Positions 23,179 to 32,328 of a stretch of 64,000 nucleotides of DNA are shown piece by piece. Under the pieces are notes generated by a model, which had not been told where the DNA came from, did not search any database, and saw only the letters and a list, made by a program, of their open reading frames with translations. The position numbers and the translations under genes are program-made. This stretch comes from CAZCFB01 sp964511535 (lineage in GTDB: Bacteria > Myxococcota_A > Polyangia > GCA-2747355 > CAZCFB01), in assembly GCA_964511535.1 (NCBI GenBank), contig CAZEFW010000003.1, positions 1 through 64,000 on the forward strand. Direction: 5' to 3'. Each line of letters opens with the position of its first letter. Within the stretch, counting starts at the first letter, position 1.

Positions 23179-25644
23179 TCAGCGCAGCCTGACGATGGAG
23201 AGCCCCAGGTCGGTGAGGACCCAGAGGCGGTCCTCCACGCCGGGGCGACGCTCGAGGTACAGGTCGGTGACCGCGTCGGAGGCGAGCCCATGTGACTCGT
23301 GGTAGTGCAGCGGGGCGCCGCCGCCCTGGCGGATCACCCCGCGGGTGGTCCCGAGCCACAGGCCCTCGTCCACCGGCAGCAGCACCCGGGTCGCGCGGGA
23401 CAGGGCGCCTTCGAAGTCGAAGTACCACTTGGTGCCCATCATGCGGCCCACGCCGGAGTAGGTGGCCACCAGCAGCTCGCCAGAGAAGGAGCGCACGACC
23501 GAGTAGGTCAGCTCGCTGGCCAGCCCCTCGTTCTCGCTGAACAGGTCCACCACCTGCCCCTTGACCCGGCAGACGCCGAGGCCTGTGGCCATCCAGGTGA
23601 AGGTCTTTTCAAACCAGACATCGCGGATGTCGTCGGGCAGGGCCAGGCTGCCCGACGGGCGGTCCTCGTCCGGAAGCAGCGTGCTGCGGTGAAAGGTGAC
23701 CGGCGGGATCCTGGGCACCTCTGGCGCGGCCGCCGGCTTGGGCTCCTCTTTCCGGGGAGCGTCTGCAGCAGCGCCCGGAGGCGTCTCTTCAGCTGCGGTT
23801 TCCGGTGCAGCAGCTTCCGGCTTCTTGACGTCAGCGACGGGCTCCGTGTTCGCGGTCTTTGGCTTCTCCCCTTCCTTGGCCGCGGTCTCTGGCTTCTCCT
23901 CTTCCTTGGTCGCGGCCTTGGACTCCTCCCCCTCCTTGGCCTTCGCGCCTGCGGCGTCCTTGGCCGCGGCCTGCGCTTTCTCCCCTTCAGCCGCTGGCTC
24001 CTTGTCTCCGGCAGCGGGTTTGGCCCCTGCGTTCCAGTCGGGCTTCTTGGTCTCGTCAGCAGCCGGCGTTGCTCCGGCCGCTCCGGCTGCAGGTTTTGCG
24101 GCAGCCGGCTTCGGCTTGACCGCGGGCGTCGGGGGCGGCGCCTCGTCCTTCTCCTCGGGCTGCCTGAGCACCACCACGCCCCATGGCTGCCGCTCCGCGA
24201 CCTTGTCGGAGTACCAGAGCCCGGCCCAGATGTTCCCGGTGGGCCCCTGTCGGAGGAAGCGCACCTCGAGCCGACCGCTCGGGTAGTTGAAGGCGCTCTC
24301 GAAGGAAGGCACGAACCGCTCGCCCTGCAGCACGCTTACCACCAGGCTCTGGCGCCCGGCCGGGATGTGCACCGCGATGAGCCGGCCGTCGGCGAGGTTC
24401 AGAAAACCTTGCACGCGGGCCCCCTTCTCCGCGGTGACCTCCACCGGCTCGAACTGCTCGTCCTGGTGGCGGTAAGCGGTCCCGTCCTTGCCCGGCAGGT
24501 AGCAGCTGTCCCCGGCGCAGGCCATTCGCAGCCGGCCGTTGTCTCCCAGCAGGTCGCCCGCACGGAGCCAGGTGACCTTCTTGCCGTCGAAATGTCCCAT
24601 GCCCATGCCGGGCGTGCCGAGCAGCAGGTGCCGCGCGTAGCCGGTGATGGCAGAGATCCTGGAAGGCAGCCAGGTCTCCATCTGCTCGGTGTAGAAGATC
24701 GGCACGGGGTAGCCGTATGGCGCGTCCTTGGCGGGGGTGCCCTTGAAGGTCACCGGCCCCCTGGGGATCTCCTTCCGGCGGTCGCCCGGGCGGGAGACCT
24801 GGGGCATCGCCCGCTTCAGGCGGAACACCCCGTGGCCATGGCCCACGAACAGGTCCTGCTCCACCATCTGCGCCCAGTGCAGCACGCCCTCGGGGGCCAC
24901 GCGGTAGGACGTCCAGAAACGCCCATCGAAGAAGGTGAGGCGCTCTCCGTCGGCGGACTGCCCCACCACCAGCAGGCCGCCCTCCGGTGTGTAGGAGATG
25001 CAGCGCACATGCCGCACGGTCTGCCCCTTGGCCGGGGAGTGAGTGACGAACTTTCCCTTCTCGTATTTGTACAGCCCCTCGCCCGCGGTGCCGACCCAAA
25101 CGCCCCCGGTCTGCATGTCCTCCAGCAGGTAGGTGATGCGCGCGCCGGGCAGGTAGCTATTCCACTTGCCGTCGCGCAGGTACCCGAGGCCGCGGGTGCC
25201 GCCGACCCAGACCCCCTTGCGGGTGGCCTGCATGGCAGAGGAGGCGCCGCCGAGGCTCGGCGGGAAGTCCACTGACGTCCACTTGTCCCGGTGCAGCCGC
25301 CAGAGCTTGCGGTCCGTGGCGGCCCAGAGGCCCGAGGACGATTCGGCTGACAGGCCCACCACGCGCTGCCCGGCGAGCGCCTCCACCGCCACCGCGGCCT
25401 CGGTCTTGGGGTCGAACCGGAGCAGCCGGTCAGCGGTGGCCGCGTAGTGCACGCCGTTGAGGGTGGCCACCGCGCCATAGGCCGCGCGCTCGCTGGCGGA
25501 GGTGACCTGAGCGCCGCCTCCTACCCTGCTGGTGCCAGCCGCCGTGACCGGGCCGCGCCCGGCAGGCGGGCAGCCGGCCAGGAGCAGCGCGAGGGAGATC
25601 AACATGAGCGCCAGGGAGCGCGGGAGATTCTGTGGGGTCAACAT
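23179..25644 (-). CDS. Beta-propeller lipoprotein with Ala/Lys/Glu/Pro linker
   Basis: An 821-residue lipoprotein, lipobox at Cys25 (LLAGC). Residues about 50-490 carry propeller-type repeats (GLWAATDRKLWRL, GVWVGGTRGLGYL, GVWVGTAGEGLYKY) of the two-component-regulator-propeller kind, but with no kinase part. A long low-complexity linker rich in A, K, E and P spans about 500-650. The end, about 670-820, returns to propeller repeats (GLWLGTTRGVIRQ, LWVLTDLGLS). The linker may span the periplasm or cell wall, or link two propellers. It is the first gene of a unit with the polytopic membrane protein. Confidence 0.75.
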   Translation of the reverse strand: MLTPQNLPRSLALMLISLALLLAGCPPAGRGPVTAAGTSRVGGGAQVTSASERAAYGAVATLNGVHYAATADRLLRFDPKTEAAVAVEALAGQRVVGLSAESSSGLWAATDRKLWRLHRDKWTSVDFPPSLGGASSAMQATRKGVWVGGTRGLGYLRDGKWNSYLPGARITYLLEDMQTGGVWVGTAGEGLYKYEKGKFVTHSPAKGQTVRHVRCISYTPEGGLLVVGQSADGERLTFFDGRFWTSYRVAPEGVLHWAQMVEQDLFVGHGHGVFRLKRAMPQVSRPGDRRKEIPRGPVTFKGTPAKDAPYGYPVPIFYTEQMETWLPSRISAITGYARHLLLGTPGMGMGHFDGKKVTWLRAGDLLGDNGRLRMACAGDSCYLPGKDGTAYRHQDEQFEPVEVTAEKGARVQGFLNLADGRLIAVHIPAGRQSLVVSVLQGERFVPSFESAFNYPSGRLEVRFLRQGPTGNIWAGLWYSDKVAERQPWGVVVLRQPEEKDEAPPPTPAVKPKPAAAKPAAGAAGATPAADETKKPDWNAGAKPAAGDKEPAAEGEKAQAAAKDAAGAKAKEGEESKAATKEEEKPETAAKEGEKPKTANTEPVADVKKPEAAAPETAAEETPPGAAADAPRKEEPKPAAAPEVPRIPPVTFHRSTLLPDEDRPSGSLALPDDIRDVWFEKTFTWMATGLGVCRVKGQVVDLFSENEGLASELTYSVVRSFSGELLVATYSGVGRMMGTKWYFDFEGALSRATRVLLPVDEGLWLGTTRGVIRQGGGAPLHYHESHGLASDAVTDLYLERRPGVEDRLWVLTDLGLSIVRLR

Positions 25645-25784
25645 GGGTGCCTCGAGGGGTCGTCAGTCCTTGGTGGCAACTTACCACAGGTTAGCGCCCC
25701 TAACGCCCCCCTGGTGGCGCTGCTCGCCGCCGCACCGGGCCGGGCGAAGCGGGCTGGGCATTCCTGCCCTGCTGAGCCAGTATT

Positions 25785-26585
25785 ATGTTCGTGCGCCCAA
25801 GAACCTGCCTGCTGCTCCTGCTGTTCGCCCTGCCCTCGCCCGCCGCGGCGCAGCGGGAAGCTTCGCCCGGCCTTCAAGGCGGCATGGTCCACGAGGTGGT
25901 GGTGGCGGCGCACCCCACCGAGGGGCTCGAGGTGGGGATGCCCTCATCGGGCTGGTACGCACGGGGGATCCAGCTGGATCGCAAGGGAGACTGGAAGGGC
26001 TCGGGCCAGGCGTACCAGCGCGCCATCGAAGAGTTCAAGGCCATGGCGTCCACGCGCAAGGGCTGGGCCCGGGTGGTGGAGGGGTGGGTGCTCAAGGCGA
26101 GCTTCCAGCGGGAGCAGAGCCGCACCCTGGCCCGGCTGTCGCGTTACCGCTCACGCCTGCGCTTCAGCTACGACCGCCTCAGGCAAGCCACGGCGCTGCA
26201 CCACAAGTGGCTCGGGATCCGCGCCTTCACCGGCCGCCAGGAGCCGACGCTGCGCCGCCGGATCATCGAGCTTTACCAGCGCGTGGCCAGCCAGTCCCGC
26301 CGGGGCGATGGCGCGCGGATCTACCTGGCGGCGCTGTACCACCAGGCGGGCATGCCCCAGCGGGCTGCGCGTGAGCACAGCCGGGTCTCCGCCAGCCGGC
26401 GGCGCTACCTGTACATGGCGGAGGCGGCGTACCAGGCCGCGGCCGGTAATCCGGGGGCGGCCATGGATCTGCTGCCCCGCGCGGCGCGCAGCTCATCCAC
26501 CCGCAGGGTGGTGCGGGCGTCCAACCTGTTCGACGCCCTGCGGGGTGACCCGCGGTTCGTCAAGCTGGTGGAGGGGCGCCGTTGA
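25785..26585 (+). CDS. Exported TPR-like protein
   Basis: A 266-residue protein with an N-terminal signal peptide (LLLLLFALPSPAAAQ, cut near residue 23). The rest is basic and helical, with TPR-like stretches (KGDWKGSGQAYQRAIEEFK; RIYLAALYHQAGMPQRAAREH; AEAAYQAAAGNPGAAMDLLPRA). No enzyme motif is visible. Its stop overlaps the TTG start of the HAD gene (TTGA), so the two are coupled. Function unknown. Confidence 0.7.
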   Translation: MFVRPRTCLLLLLFALPSPAAAQREASPGLQGGMVHEVVVAAHPTEGLEVGMPSSGWYARGIQLDRKGDWKGSGQAYQRAIEEFKAMASTRKGWARVVEGWVLKASFQREQSRTLARLSRYRSRLRFSYDRLRQATALHHKWLGIRAFTGRQEPTLRRRIIELYQRVASQSRRGDGARIYLAALYHQAGMPQRAAREHSRVSASRRRYLYMAEAAYQAAAGNPGAAMDLLPRAARSSSTRRVVRASNLFDALRGDPRFVKLVEGRR

Positions 26586-27412
26586 CGCGGGTCTACATCT
26601 CCGACCTGGACGGCACCCTGCTCACCCCGGACCGCGCCCTGGGCGAACGGAGCCGCGATGCGATCCAGCGGTTCGTGGCCGCGGGCGGGCAGTTCACCGT
26701 GGCCACCGGCCGCGGGCTGCGCTCCACGGCGGCGCTGCTCGAGGGCATCACGCTGCCCCTGGACATCATCGTCAACAATGGCGCGCTGACGGCCGACCTG
26801 GGCACGGGGCGCGCGACCCGGGTGCTCAGCATGCAGGGCGACGTGGCGCTGCGTGTGTACCGCGAGGCCCTGGAGCTGTCGCTCAAGCCGGTGGCCTACG
26901 CCCTCGGCCCGGCGGACGAGCCGTTGATGTTTCACGCCCCGGAGCCTGACGGGATCTGCCGCACCTACCTCGACTCCGTGTCCCGCTACCAGCGCGCCAC
27001 CGTCGAGGCCACCGGCGAGGGGCTCGTCGCGCCAGGCGTGCGCTGCCTCTCCTTCATCCTGCTGCATCGCCCGCCGCTGCTGGCCGCCCTGTTCGCCCGG
27101 CTCCAGCAGCTGCCGGGGGTCACCACCCACCTCGGCCGCAGCGCCTACGCGCCCGGCGTGGGCGTGGGGGAGGTGCAGGACGGGCGCGCCAACAAGGCGG
27201 CGGCCGCGCTGGGGCTGTGCGAGGCGGAGGGGTTCTCTCCCGAGCAGATCGTCGCCTTCGGCGACAACGCCAACGACCTGCCCCTGATGAAGCTCGCCGG
27301 CGAGGCCTTCTGCCCGCCAGACTCGGCACAGGAGGTGCTCGAGGCGGTCTCCGGGCGCATCGCGCCCTGCGCCGAGGAGGGCGTGGCGCGCTACCTGGAG
27401 GCGCTGCTCTGA
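26582..27412 (+). CDS. HAD superfamily (Cof/IIB) phosphatase
   Basis: A 276-residue HAD hydrolase of the IIB (Cof) type. Motif I is SDLDGTLLT at residue 7 with both aspartates. VATGRGL provides the motif II Thr. The conserved Lys is in RANKAAA, and motif IV is GDNANDLPLM. Substrate is unknown; relatives act on sugar phosphates and flavin or pyridoxal phosphates. TTG start overlaps the preceding stop by two bases, which implies translational coupling to the TPR gene. Confidence 0.88.
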   Translation: MTRVYISDLDGTLLTPDRALGERSRDAIQRFVAAGGQFTVATGRGLRSTAALLEGITLPLDIIVNNGALTADLGTGRATRVLSMQGDVALRVYREALELSLKPVAYALGPADEPLMFHAPEPDGICRTYLDSVSRYQRATVEATGEGLVAPGVRCLSFILLHRPPLLAALFARLQQLPGVTTHLGRSAYAPGVGVGEVQDGRANKAAAALGLCEAEGFSPEQIVAFGDNANDLPLMKLAGEAFCPPDSAQEVLEAVSGRIAPCAEEGVARYLEALL

Positions 27413-27470
27413 TCAGCGCGGGGCCAGCAACTTTTGCGCCGTCGCTGGGGTCTGCTACATCAAGCTGACC

Positions 27471-28682
27471 ATGTCCCGGATCTGGATGCTCATAATCTTC
27501 CTCCCGATGGTGCTGGCTGTGCTGGCCGGCGTGCATCGCTACCTGTGGATCCGGCTGGTGCGGGACACCGGCCTGACGCCGCGCTGGCGGCGGGTGGCCA
27601 CCTGGGCGCTCGTGGTCCTGGCGCTGACGCTGCCGGCGACCATGGCCCTGAGCCGCCACCTGGACCCCGACGTCGCCCGGCGGCTGCTCTTCCTGCCCTA
27701 TCTGTGGATGGGGATGCTGCTCTACCTGGTGCTCGTCTGCCTCACCGGGGACCTGCTGCGGCTGGCGCGGTGGGCCCGGGCGCGGCTCTCCGGCGGCGCC
27801 GCCCAGGTGGACCCGGGCCGCAGGCTGTTCATGTCCCGCGCGGTGGCGGTCACCGCCGCCACGGGCGGGCTCGGCATCGCGGCCATCTCCCAGCGCAACG
27901 CCATGGCGACCCTCTCGGTGCGCCGGGTCGAGGTGACGCTCCGCAGGCTGCCTGCCGCGCTGGACGGCGCCACCCTGGTTCAGCTCACGGATCTGCACAT
28001 CGGCCCGCTGCTGGGCCGAAGATGGCTGGAGGGGGTGGTGGAGCGCACCCTGGCGCTGCGCCCCGATATGGTGGCCATCACAGGCGACCTGGTTGACGGA
28101 TCGGTGGACCGCCTGAGCCGCGACATCGCGCCCCTCGGGTTGCTGGACGCGCCCATGGGCGTGTACTTCGTCACGGGCAACCATGAGTACTACTCCGGCG
28201 CCGAGCACTGGCTGGCCAAGGTGCGCTCCATGGGGATCCGCCCGCTGCGCAACGAGCGGGTCTCGGTGGGGCGCGGCAGCCACAGCTTCGACCTCGTCGG
28301 CGTGGACGACTACAACGCGCGGCGCATGATGCCGGACCACGGGCCGGACCTGGCCCGCGCGGTGGCCGGGCGCGACCCTGACCGTGAGCTGGTGCTGCTG
28401 GCGCACCAGCCGCGGGAGATCCATCGCGCTGCGCGGCTGGGGGTCGGGTTGCAGCTGTCCGGGCACACCCACGGCGGGCAGATCTGGCCCTGGGGCTACA
28501 TGGTGTACCTCCAGCAACCGTACGTGGCCGGGCTGTTCGACCACCAGGGGACGCAGATCTATGTCAGCGAGGGCACCGGCTTCTGGGGGCCGCCCATGCG
28601 GGTGGCCACCCGGTGCGAGATCACACACATCACCCTGCGCGCCGCAGCTGGCGCCCGCGCCTCAGGGCGCCTTGTAACCTGA
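27471..28682 (+). CDS. Membrane-anchored calcineurin-type metallophosphoesterase
   Basis: A 403-residue protein with three to four N-terminal membrane segments and a Tat-like RRLFMSRAVAVTAATGG stretch near 120-135. A metallophosphoesterase domain spans about 165-390, with the metal motifs LTDLHIG, GDLVDG, GNHEYY, LLAHQP and SGHTHGGQIWP. It resembles YkuE/YaeI-type enzymes, which act in the envelope on phospholipid or lipid-linked phosphate substrates; the substrate here is unknown. The 3' end overlaps the convergent esterase gene by 21 bases. Confidence 0.88.
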   Translation: MSRIWMLIIFLPMVLAVLAGVHRYLWIRLVRDTGLTPRWRRVATWALVVLALTLPATMALSRHLDPDVARRLLFLPYLWMGMLLYLVLVCLTGDLLRLARWARARLSGGAAQVDPGRRLFMSRAVAVTAATGGLGIAAISQRNAMATLSVRRVEVTLRRLPAALDGATLVQLTDLHIGPLLGRRWLEGVVERTLALRPDMVAITGDLVDGSVDRLSRDIAPLGLLDAPMGVYFVTGNHEYYSGAEHWLAKVRSMGIRPLRNERVSVGRGSHSFDLVGVDDYNARRMMPDHGPDLARAVAGRDPDRELVLLAHQPREIHRAARLGVGLQLSGHTHGGQIWPWGYMVYLQQPYVAGLFDHQGTQIYVSEGTGFWGPPMRVATRCEITHITLRAAAGARASGRLVT

Positions 28683-29558
28683 CATCCAGCTGAACAGCTT
28701 GGACGGCGCGTGGCTGCTCATCAGGCCGCTGAACTTGTGGCCAACGCCCGACGCCGACAGGAAGCGCGTGGGGTGCCCCTTGCCCTGCAGGTAGGTGTAT
28801 GACTTCTGCGCGTAGGCGGCGAAGCTGTCGCCGGTACCGCAGACGAACTGCGCCGGGATCTTGCGCGACGGCGTGTACAGCGGGTAGCTGCTGCCCCAGC
28901 CGTACCCCATCACCGACAGGCTGGCGAACCGCGCGGCGTTGGCCATGCCGGTGACGCCCACGAAGAGCCCGCCGTCGGAGAAGCCGAAGGCGTGCACCCG
29001 CTTGAGGTCGACCCGGTACGTCTTGGCCGTGGCGGTGACGATGCTCAGGATCTCGGCCATCTCCTTCTTCATGGCGGGGCCGTCGTTGTTCGGGTTCCCG
29101 GTCCAGATGGCGAAGTCCTTGTACGGTGACTTGGTGTCGGGCACCAGCAGGATGAAATTGGCCGGCCCGGCGGCCGAGGTCCACCCGGTGTACTTGCAGA
29201 TGCTGTAGAAGTTGCCCCCGCTGTCGCCGGCGCCGTGGAAGCCGATCACCAGGGGGATCGCCTTGGCCGGGGTGTAGCCGGACGGCACGAACAGCCGGTA
29301 GGTGCGGCCCGCGGCCTGCTTGACGAACTCGCCCGGCTTGCCCGGGTAGGTCTTGCCGCCGCCGGTATCGGGCGCCTGGGCCTTCTTGTCCGGCTTCGCC
29401 CCGAGGTCCTTCTTCTTCGACCCGCCGACATCGGTGCCAGCCTTGCCGCGGTCCGCGGCGACGCCTGCGTCATCTGTGGGGTATTCGGCGAGGCTGCCCT
29501 CGCAGCCCGCCTGGAGCAGCGCCGCCAGCAGCAGCGCCGCCGCCCATCTCAATTGCAT
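28662..29558 (-). CDS. Lipoprotein esterase (PHB-depolymerase/feruloyl-esterase-like)
   Basis: A 298-residue lipoprotein with lipobox Cys19 (LLQAGC), a Lys/Asp/Gly linker to about residue 75, then an alpha/beta-hydrolase of the polyhydroxybutyrate depolymerase/feruloyl esterase kind. Visible motifs are VIGFHGAGDSGG (oxyanion region), the nucleophile motif GFSDGG, an Asp in CGTGDSF and a His in SGVGHKFS. It probably hydrolyses an ester polymer or carbohydrate ester outside the cell. ATG overlaps the end of the upstream gene by 10 bases, so they form one transcript. Confidence 0.8.
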   Translation of the reverse strand: MQLRWAAALLLAALLQAGCEGSLAEYPTDDAGVAADRGKAGTDVGGSKKKDLGAKPDKKAQAPDTGGGKTYPGKPGEFVKQAAGRTYRLFVPSGYTPAKAIPLVIGFHGAGDSGGNFYSICKYTGWTSAAGPANFILLVPDTKSPYKDFAIWTGNPNNDGPAMKKEMAEILSIVTATAKTYRVDLKRVHAFGFSDGGLFVGVTGMANAARFASLSVMGYGWGSSYPLYTPSRKIPAQFVCGTGDSFAAYAQKSYTYLQGKGHPTRFLSASGVGHKFSGLMSSHAPSKLFSWMSGYKAP

Positions 29559-30937
29559 GTGCCCTTGTTCCAGTCCTGCATGGTCTTCTTCAGGGGGGTG
29601 CAGTTGGTCCGCTGGGCGCAGGTGGTGGTGGCCTTGCCGGTGTACTTGGGGTTCTGGTGCGACTTGGTGGTGTTCTGCAGCACCTTGTCGTAGGACAGCA
29701 CCACGTCCACCCAGTAGGTCTCGCCGCCCAGCTTGTCATGGTCGTAGTCCTTGCCAGTGGGCTCCGACGGGATGACGTCCAGGCAGGCCTGGCCCTGGGC
29801 GTTGGTCCACGCCTGGGCGCGGTAGCCATGGTCCCGGCCCTTGACCGTGAACACCACGTTGCTCAGCGGCGCCTTGCACTGGTCGGTCACGCTGAGCGCG
29901 AAGCAGGAGCGCTCGGTGACGCCCAGCCCCCAGGCGTACCAGCCGCTGCCGTCCACCTGGCCGCAGACCCAGAACTCGTTGACCTGGCTCTTGACGCCGC
30001 CGAGGCACTCGTCGGTGTAATAAACCTGGTTGGACCGCACGTCTGCCAGCTCCGAACGCTTGGCGTCCACGATGTTGCGCACCGGCATGCCCTCGGCGTC
30101 GGTCACCTGCTTGCAGTTGCCGCTGGAGTCCTTGGTGAACTTGTACCCCTTGGTGTAGGCCACCTTGGCCGGCTTGGTGCGCGGCTTCCACAGGCCCTGG
30201 ACCGGCTGCAGGTTGTACCAGTTCAGCTCGACGGCGTCGGCGGTGGCCGCGTTGACGTCGCCGATCCAGTCGAGGGAAGAGGTCGGGATCGGCACGCAGA
30301 GATCGATGACATCGGCGGCGTTGAACTTGCCGATGACCGCGCCCTTCTGGTCGCGGAAGTCGAAGAAGGAGAACCCCATGAGCGCGGCCAGCTTGCCGTC
30401 GGTCTGGCGCAGCTCACCCGGGATGTAGTCAAGGGCCGAGGTCCCGGAGGCGCTGACAACCCAGCCCTGCTTCATCGGCTTGTTCGGCAGGTTCCACAGC
30501 GGGTTGTTCTGCACCTTGCAGCGCACGGTGCCGCACTGCAGCTTCTCCAGCGCCGAGAGGGGCACGTCGAGGGTGATGGGCGAGGTCGGCGGCGGCAGCT
30601 TGATCACCCGGAAGTTGGGCAGGTAGCTCTCCTTGTTGAACTCCACCACCAGCGGGGCGCATCCCTTGACGTCCGCGGTGAAGCTGTAGACGCCCTTGTC
30701 GTCGCTGGTGGTGACGTTGGGCTTCTTGCTGCCGCAGCGAGCGATGATCTTGACGCCCGTGGCGGGTGACCCGATGCCGATGGTCACCTTGCCTTTCACG
30801 GTGAGCGTGTTCAGGTCATGGCCGGCGTCGACGCCACCGTCTCCGCCGGACGAGCCGTTGTTGTCGCTGCAGCTCGTGGCTGCCAGGGCAATGATGATGA
30901 CGGGGAAGAATAGGGCCCGTCCTCGGGGCGTAAGCAT
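29549..30937 (-). CDS. Surface lipoprotein with carboxypeptidase-regulatory-like fold, function unknown
   Basis: A 462-residue lipoprotein, lipobox Cys23 (LAATSC), with a Gly/Asp-rich spacer. Residues about 45-125 resemble a carboxypeptidase-regulatory-like (CarboxypepD_reg) domain: TVKGKVTIGIGSPATGVKI, then DDKGVYSFTADVKGC. The remaining 330 residues have paired Cys and no family I recognise. CGGGAG-type ribosome site precedes ATG 30937. It forms one transcript with the downstream esterase (overlap ATGCAATTGA). A weak promoter candidate (TTGTAC, 16 bases, GATACC on the minus strand) lies in the 109-base gap to AlaX. Confidence 0.7.
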   Translation of the reverse strand: MLTPRGRALFFPVIIIALAATSCSDNNGSSGGDGGVDAGHDLNTLTVKGKVTIGIGSPATGVKIIARCGSKKPNVTTSDDKGVYSFTADVKGCAPLVVEFNKESYLPNFRVIKLPPPTSPITLDVPLSALEKLQCGTVRCKVQNNPLWNLPNKPMKQGWVVSASGTSALDYIPGELRQTDGKLAALMGFSFFDFRDQKGAVIGKFNAADVIDLCVPIPTSSLDWIGDVNAATADAVELNWYNLQPVQGLWKPRTKPAKVAYTKGYKFTKDSSGNCKQVTDAEGMPVRNIVDAKRSELADVRSNQVYYTDECLGGVKSQVNEFWVCGQVDGSGWYAWGLGVTERSCFALSVTDQCKAPLSNVVFTVKGRDHGYRAQAWTNAQGQACLDVIPSEPTGKDYDHDKLGGETYWVDVVLSYDKVLQNTTKSHQNPKYTGKATTTCAQRTNCTPLKKTMQDWNKGTCN

Positions 30938-31046
30938 GTTGAACTCCCGTTCGTGGTCTCCCCAGGGTATCTCGCAGCGGGCTGGCGGTACAAGCGCGGC
31001 CCCGACCATTGCGCCTGACGCGGCGGTTCAGCTATGAAAGAGGACC

Positions 31047-32231
31047 ATGAGCGCCCCCCTTCCCTGCCAGCAAGATCCCTATCTGCGTACCCTGCGAACT
31101 CGCGTGGTTTCATGCGCGCCCGGCACCACGGGCCACGAGGTGGTGCTGGCCGAATCTCCCTTCTTCCCCGAGGGCGGCGGGCAGCCCGCTGACCACGGTT
31201 CGGTGGGGCAGCAGGCCCTGATCGGCCTGTCCCGTGGCGCGGACGGCGCGGTGGTCCACCACCTGGAGCGGCCCCTGGCCGCGGGCGCCGAGGTGGTGGC
31301 CGAGGTGGACTGGGAGCGGCGCTACGACCACATGCAGCAGCACACCGCTCAGCACCTGATCACGGCCAGGGCGCAGGATCTGCTGGGGTTCGAGACCATC
31401 GCGTTTCACCTTTCGCCGGGGCGGTGCGATGTGGAGCTCGGCTGCGAGGCGCTGGCGGAGGGGGCGCTGGTGGAGCTGGAGCGAGAGGTCAACGACATCG
31501 TGCGGCAGGCGCGGCCGGTGCGTGGCCGCTGGGTCCCTGCCGGGGAGATCGCCTCCAGCGGCGTGCGCACCCGGGGGTTGCCCGAGGGCTTCACCGGGGA
31601 GGCGCGGCTGGTGGAGATCGAGGGGGTCGACCTGAACACCTGCGGCGGGACCCACGTGGCCAGCACGGCCGAGCTGCAGGCGATCAAGCTGCTCGGCACC
31701 GAGCGCCTCTCGCGCGGGACGCGGCTGTTCTACCTGGCCGGGGCGCGGGTGCTCCGCTACCTGGGGGAATCGCTGCAGCGCGAGGCCGCCATGGGCAAGC
31801 TCCTGAGCTGCGGTCCGGCGGATCTGCCGGGCGCGGTGGAGCGCCTGGGCGCGGATCTGCGCCAGGCGCGGCGCGACGCGAAGCGGGACCAGGCATCACT
31901 GGCCCGGGCGCTGGCCGAGGGGCTGGCAGGACAGCAAGACGCAGTGGCCACCCTGACCTGGCCCGAGGCGGACATGGGCCTGTTGCGGGCCGTGGCGGGC
32001 AACCTGCGGCGAACAGGCCACCCCGGCCGCTGGGCGCTGCTGGTTGGCGGCGAGGGCGAGGGAGTGTTCGTGGTGGTGGGCCCGGAGGAAGAGGTCCCCG
32101 GCAGGGCGCCGGCGGCGGCGGCCCTGCTCGGCGGTCGGGGTGGCGGCGCCGGTGGCATCTACCAGGGCAAGGCGAGCGACCTGGGGCGGCTGGCGGAGGC
32201 CGCGGCGGCGTTGGCGGGGGATGAGGGGTGA
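31047..32231 (+). CDS. alaX: Alanyl-tRNA editing protein, AlaX-L type
   Basis: A 394-residue free-standing editing enzyme that hydrolyses mischarged Ser- or Gly-tRNA(Ala). N-terminal second-domain-like part (FFPEGGGQPADHG) is followed by the editing core with zinc ligands HTAQH (about residue 98) and CGGTH (about 197). A C-terminal coiled-coil/DHHA1-like domain (about 240-390; GRGGGAGGIYQGK) follows, as in the long AlaX class and AlaRS. ATG 31047 follows AGAGGACC. It stands alone as a single gene. Downstream is the octamer/hairpin element. Confidence 0.9.
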   Translation: MSAPLPCQQDPYLRTLRTRVVSCAPGTTGHEVVLAESPFFPEGGGQPADHGSVGQQALIGLSRGADGAVVHHLERPLAAGAEVVAEVDWERRYDHMQQHTAQHLITARAQDLLGFETIAFHLSPGRCDVELGCEALAEGALVELEREVNDIVRQARPVRGRWVPAGEIASSGVRTRGLPEGFTGEARLVEIEGVDLNTCGGTHVASTAELQAIKLLGTERLSRGTRLFYLAGARVLRYLGESLQREAAMGKLLSCGPADLPGAVERLGADLRQARRDAKRDQASLARALAEGLAGQQDAVATLTWPEADMGLLRAVAGNLRRTGHPGRWALLVGGEGEGVFVVVGPEEEVPGRAPAAAALLGGRGGGAGGIYQGKASDLGRLAEAAAALAGDEG

Positions 32232-32235
32232 TTCG

Positions 32236-32318
32236 CGGCGGCGTTCCGCCGCCGAATGCCATAATGCCGGATCGCCGGGGTGCCGGGGTGCCAGACTGCC
32301 AGGATGCCGGAACGCCAG
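32236..32318 (-). repeat. Octamer word repeat plus GC hairpin (second copy)
   Basis: Read on the minus strand, eight consecutive 8-base words of consensus CYGGCAYT (plus-strand blocks 32255-32318) lead into a perfect 8-bp stem. On the plus strand this is CGGCGGCG-TTC-CGCCGCCG at 32236-32254. The plan matches the element at 1901-1962: words first, then a GGCGGC hairpin. It lies between the convergent alaX and SagB-like genes, where it could terminate both. Confidence 0.8.
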
Positions 32319-32328
32319 AATTGAATGG

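Noticed and set aside
21301..25275. Long plus-strand frames opposite the membrane and propeller genes
   Set aside because: Translations are low-complexity and without motifs. The minus-strand products show membrane helices, a lipobox and propeller repeats.
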